DNA of 60,000 nt from Owenia fusiformis (lineage: Eukaryota > Annelida > Polychaeta > Sabellida > Oweniidae), in NCBI GenBank assembly GCA_903813345.2, contig CAIIXF020000010.1, positions 31,244,828 to 31,304,827 on the forward strand. Reading direction: 5' to 3'. Below are positions 55,726 to 60,000 of the stretch, piece after piece. A program made the translations under genes and the position numbers. A model generated the notes under the pieces. That model saw only the letters and a list, made by a program, of their open reading frames with translations. It was not told where the DNA came from and made no database searches. The stretch's first letter is position 1. Each line of letters starts with the position of its first letter.

Positions 55726-55794
55726 GTCCCCTGCTGGAATCGAACCAACACCTCCTTGCTTTCACAAGGTGTGCAACCATTACACTAAAGGAAC
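55726..55794 (-). tRNA. tRNA-like gene, anticodon loop one base short (copy B)
   Basis: This is identical to 30760-30828 over the cloverleaf, including the six-base TGAAAG anticodon loop. Shared survival across the duplication says little about function because the surroundings are equally similar. Confidence 0.5.
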
Positions 55795-55914
55795 AAATAG
55801 AACTCAACAAGCAAAAAGAAACAGAAATTTCAAAAACAAAATCAATTCAACATTTTTTTCTCCAAATGTAAGCACCTTTCCAGGGACTCCTCCTTTGAAA
55901 GGGGTCTCAAGTCT

Positions 55915-56549
55915 TGCCTAAAGGATGATACGACCTGCCTTGGTCATCATCTGGAGTCTTGATACTCCAAACCCCCTATCTGCCGCACTTAAAGCTTCAT
56001 CTACAAGCTTTGTCTCCATCTCTTTAGTTAAGGCTGGATTACGTCCTAGACTACATCCAAGCTGAGACCTTACATTGGAAATAACAAACATGAATATTTT
56101 AAAAACAAAATATCATGGTCAAAGACAACATACAAACAGGCTATTTAAAGTCAAATAGTGTAAGATTTACTGTGAATGAACAAAGGAATTGATACATGTG
56201 AAATTTAAAATCGTTAAATATGTACAGCTTAGGAGTCAATGTAGAGTATACTATATTTATATATGTGTAGCTGTAGCAATTCGCATACAGTATATCACAA
56301 ACATATACATTTCACAAAATACATGTACATGCTACATGTACATGTACAGTATGTACAGTATATGTATCTTAAAAAACTGCTTACTTTCTGTTAATGTAAT
56401 CCGATAACGTTGTCCTGGGAACACCATGTTCCCTCCCTGCCCTCGACATGCTGACCCCCCTATCCCTAACGGCTGACAGAGCTGCCTCAAGCCCTTCTTG
56501 GGAGTACCCCCCCCCTTCTTATATCTTTAGATTTGTATCTTCTGGGCAT
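55915..56549 (-). pseudogene. psq plus CENP-B HTH exons of a pogo/Tigger-like transposase (copy B)
   Basis: Exon 1 (56549-56385) starts ATG CCC AGA AGA TAC and holds a pipsqueak-type HTH (EGLEAALSAVRDRGVSMSRA, then EHGVPRTTLSDYI). A run of nine G (56507-56515 on plus as C) shifts the frame by one. It ends in AAA|GTAAGC and joins in phase to exon 2 from 56068, whose GRNPALTKEMETKLVDE is the second HTH of CENP-B/pogo proteins. The frame then runs into changes and stops, and no DDE domain follows. It is a fragment of a pogo/Tigger-like or Jerky-like gene. Confidence 0.7.
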
Positions 56550-57189
56550 TCTGAGATTGTGACAGGCCACACTAGAATTGGAGTAGAAACAGTATTAATT
56601 TAGTTCATTTTTAAAAAATATATATAGGCCCAATTGGAAGTTTACAGTTTATATTCATAGTTTGACAGTTGAAAATTTTAAATTTTACCTGCGGGGGAAT
56701 ATCGTCAGGCCCATTGAAACCCAATTTCTGAATGTAATTTGCATGAAAGTAGTAAAAAACATACACATTGTTGACCCATACATACAAACATGTAACACTG
56801 CTGTAGAGTTAGGCTTAGACAATAAATAAATAATCCGAAATGGGAAAATTAATGCAAAGAATAATTTTTTTTTAAAATGGTTTACCTTGTGAGATCTCAA
56901 GATGTTCGATATTTGGAATGATATTTCGATTTTATCAATTCCAAAATGGCCGCGCCCATGGCAAAAATCTATCCCAAATTTATTGGGGATTCATTGTAAA
57001 TCATCAAAATATGGCTATATTAAGGTATTGAACTGTCAACATTCGCCGATATTACCCCACCCGCTGATATTCGACGGACGACCCTTATAGAATTTGAGTT
57101 CAAAAAGTTTGAACTATATTTACCATCACTAGCTCTGGTCCAGCTTGTCTTCCCTTGAGTCTCTTGATACTGGCTTGATTTAACGAACG

Positions 57190-58205
57190 AAAGCCCCCAG
57201 GTTTGCTACACCGTCTATCACTAAAGCACTAGTGTGTTTGTTATAGAAAATGTCATCTTTGATCTTTACTTCATCTTGAAGTAGGCCAACTAGCTTTTGA
57301 TGTTCTTTCAATTTTCGATCAGCGATCTCCTTTATAAGGTGTTTGAGCACACCTTGCGAAATACCACACTCGCTTTTTATATGAAATTGGAATAATCAAA
57401 TAATGTCCTCTCACTAGTGGTGCAACTCGAATGCCAGTACTCGCCACTCACTCGTTGAACCTGTCCAAGATAGTTACTCGAGTACGTTTTTTCAAACTCG
57501 AGTAGGCATGTTTTATTATGAAGTGTTTTAAACCCCGGGAATGATGATTTTTTTGTATGCAATGAACGAAATAAAGTATCGATTCGGGAAACAAAATGTT
57601 AATATATTTAAAAACAAACAACAAACACAATTATGGCATGAATAACTACATTTATTCTCACTAAATTGATACAAACTATATATAACATCAATAACATATA
57701 GAAGAAACGAAGAAATTGTATCTATTTGGTCTTCAAACAGTCGACTAGGTGAGTTTTTTATTTTTTTTAAATTTTTCCCTCATTTTTGCGAGTGGTACTC
57801 GATTACAGTGGCATTTTCACACTTTCTACTCGAGTAGCATTTTTCTTGCGAGTTGCACCACTACCTCTCACTAGGTAATTTAATGAAACCGCTTTCCCTC
57901 ATAGCAGCGTATGCCTTTGATGACTTTGATTTCATAAACAGACACCATTTAATGATTGTTGGGTGCCATCTGTATCCAGATCCTTTCCCTGCTTTAGCTA
58001 TAATGTTCTTTTGTTGTTCCCAAAAGAATTTTCTGGGTAGCTTTCTTGTACTACACTGTCCATTTCATTCATGAGAAGGTGCATGTCTTTGTTCTCATTT
58101 TCTTTTAGGATTTCACCCACCTTCACTATCTTTTCATTAAGTTTATTTTTCAAACTTTCCACCTGCCTTTTTAACTTTTGATTTTCCTTTTGTAGTATAG
58201 AATAC
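57190..58205 (-). pseudogene. P-element-like transposase fragment (copy B)
   Basis: This is the counterpart of 32272-33290 with the same blocks (RWHPTIIKWCL, SSKAYAAM, GLLQDEVKIKDD) and the same inserted MITE and TA insertion. Copy B lacks the 238 bases that follow the DEVKIK block in A. Confidence 0.75.
57415..57863. mobile_element. hAT-type MITE inside the P-element-like gene (copy B)
   Basis: The same insertion as in copy A, with target duplication CCTCTCAC at 57407-57414 and 57864-57871 and ends TAGTGGTGCAACTCG. It is 449 bp against 444 in A. Confidence 0.93.
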
Positions 58206-59099
58206 TAGTCCCGGAGTAAATGAAATTATTGGTAAACTTGACCGGGAATTAATAATTAGACTAGCTCTCTATGACGTATAACTGATTAAAGGGTAGGTGT
58301 AATTAAGTGCATAAAAGTTGTGGGGATTAAAATCAAAACCACACTCCAGGGGAATAAAGGTTAATCTACAACACACAACAACACCCAATCGCCAAATACA
58401 AATAATAGAAAACACAGTATTGATATACAATAGTTTATTTATAATAATAATAATGTAAGCTATGATTATTAAAATGTGTTGAAAGCTATTTGATTATATA
58501 ATTATAATTGCTTAAATGATTATAAGTAATTATTTACAAAGATTCAGTTGTTTAACAAACATGGATTCTGCAGTCTATGAATTAAGATGGATGGGAGGGG
58601 GTCTTAACTCCTCTTCCTATACTACTCACAAGCCTATCTATGTAAAATCCGTATTCAGAAATGAGAATGCAACTTTCTTATGATTTACTGACGCCCTCTA
58701 TAAATAAGAGCGAGCATTAAAAGTACAGGGATATGATAATTAGCCCTTCGCTAGCTGGATCGAATCGTCCCTAATTCTTAGCCTTATGTCAAGCCGCTTC
58801 AATATAAAACGGCTGAGATAATATTCGCCTAGAGCAAATTCCTTACAAGAGCATAAATAACCTATCCTAAAACTTGCTTCGCATATGACAGAACAACAAT
58901 TGATTTCACGCTTAGCCCTTGCATATAATGTCAACGTGACCATTCGGAAATACACTATTCGAACTAATTCCCCGGGAATTATATTCCCGAGCGTAAATCA
59001 AATATATAAAATAAACCAAAATTATGTTTGGACACTTTACTTCGCCTTAATAGTTACAGACGCAAATATAAACAAGAACACAAATGTGTACAAAATGTC
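58206..59099. other. Duplicated non-coding DNA
   Basis: This is the counterpart of 33291-34189, with no supported gene. Confidence 0.45.
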
Positions 59100-60000
59100 C
59101 CCACCAAGTGGTGATCCCGTCAAATGGTTATCCTGAAAATGAGTAGACAATTAGACTTTATCAACACAATTTGAGGACGGAAAATCCAAAGTGGCCACCT
59201 TAAAATTTACCCAGAATGCCAAAAATTTAGTCAGTTCTAGATTTTCATACTAAGAACCACCCCTGAAAATTTGAAATTGATCCGTCACACAGTTAGCCAG
59301 AAAACATGTAAACAAGACTTTACAGACAAGATTTCAGGATGGAAAATTCAAAATGGCTGCCTTTACATTTACCCAGAATGTCAAAAAACTAATCTTTTTG
59401 TAGATTTTCATACTAAGAATCATCCCTGAAAATATGAAATTGATCTGCCAAACGGTTCACCTGAAAACGGGTAGACAAGACTTTACAGACAAGATTTTAG
59501 GACAGAAAATCCAAAATGGCTGCCTAAACATTTACGCAGAATGCAAAAAAACTAATCAGATGTAGATTTTTATACAAAGAATTATCCCTGAAAATTTGAA
59601 ATTGATCTATCAAACCTTTCACCTATAAAACGCCTAGACAAGACTTTACAGGCAAGATTTTAAGACAGAAAATCCAAAATGGCTGCCTTGACATTTACCC
59701 AGAATGCAAAAAACTAATCAATTCTAGATTTTCATACTAAGAATCATTCCTGAAAATTTGAAATTGATCTACCAAACAGTTCACCTGAAAACGAGTAGAC
59801 AAGACTTTACAGACAAGATTTTAGGATGGAAAATCCTAAATGGCTGCCTTGACATTTACCCAAATGCCAAAAAACTATAATGAGATCTATATTTTTATAC
59901 TAAGAATCATCCCTGAAAATTTGAAATTGATCCACCAAACGGTTCACCTGAAAACGCGCAGACAAGACTTCACAGACAAGATTTTAGGACCGAAAAATCC
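59100..60000. repeat. 162-bp tandem repeat, six units to the window end (copy B)
   Basis: Landmarks at 59174, 59337, 59499, 59662, 59823 and 59986 give a period of 161-163. There is one unit more than in copy A, and no inserted 713-bp element. Confidence 0.9.

Larger units (their letters stand above)
48063..60000. repeat. Segmental duplication, copy B (runs past window end)
   Basis: This is colinear with 20559-35637 in direct orientation. It lacks the tyrosine-recombinase insertion, the 2.1-kb exon-bearing segment, 238 bases equivalent to 32034-32271 and the 713-bp element. It keeps a psq HTH exon missing from A and has one more unit of the 162-bp repeat. Its zinc-finger frames are less damaged than in A. 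Confidence 0.93.

Noticed and set aside
1-60000. Bacterial or phage defence system, operon or plasmid
   Set aside because: Introns, satellites, MITEs and animal transposase families show eukaryotic DNA. No prokaryotic gene organisation is seen.

Overview
This is nuclear DNA from an animal, most likely a marine invertebrate. It is AT-rich, its genes have spliceosomal introns with GT/AG borders and AATAAA signals, and most recognisable coding sequence belongs to decayed transposons of animal type: Ty3/gypsy-like, THAP, pogo/CENP-B-like, P-element-like, mariner, hAT and tyrosine-recombinase elements. Nothing in it looks bacterial or phage-like. I cannot name the phylum from the sequence alone.

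Layout. Positions 1-1008 (minus) hold the 5' two-thirds of an intronless gene that joins an RFX-like winged helix to a protein kinase, with a TATA box upstream. Next come two abutting satellite arrays: a 182-bp unit (1250-2612, dimeric 364-bp pattern) and a 199-bp unit (2613-10808, about 40 copies with higher-order variants). A five-exon plus-strand gene for an unrecognised 213-aa protein follows (10964-14129). From 17.3 to 20.5 kb lie a small inverted-repeat element, a 500-base assembly gap and a minus-strand LTR-retrotransposon gag-pro fragment that preserves a textbook -1 frameshift signal.

The rest is dominated by a large direct segmental duplication: copy A at 20559-35637 and copy B from 48063 to the window end. 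Each copy carries, on the minus strand, a P-element-like transposase pseudogene split by the same hAT MITE, a pogo/CENP-B-like HTH remnant, a tRNA-like sequence, a gypsy-type integrase, three C2H2-like zinc-finger reading frames arranged as a repeated module, and the exons of an unrecognised host-type gene. The copies differ by discrete indels: a tyrosine-recombinase fragment and a nested terminal-inverted-repeat element only in A, a psq HTH exon only in B, and a 2.1-kb segment with one exon only in A. These give a relative chronology.

Between the copies (35.7-48.0 kb) are a 5.6-kb element with long imperfect inverted repeats, which encloses a PIN/FEN-like plus Cys-rich pseudogene and a mariner remnant and repeatedly carries RFX X-box-like motifs, and a THAP plus DDE_Tnp_4 transposase gene broken by one base.

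Strongest leads: the RFX-kinase fusion, the gag-pro frameshift signal, the zinc-finger/integrase-tail module and the long-inverted-repeat element. Gene and repeat calls come from reading the sequence only. Identities between copies are judged by eye, not computed.
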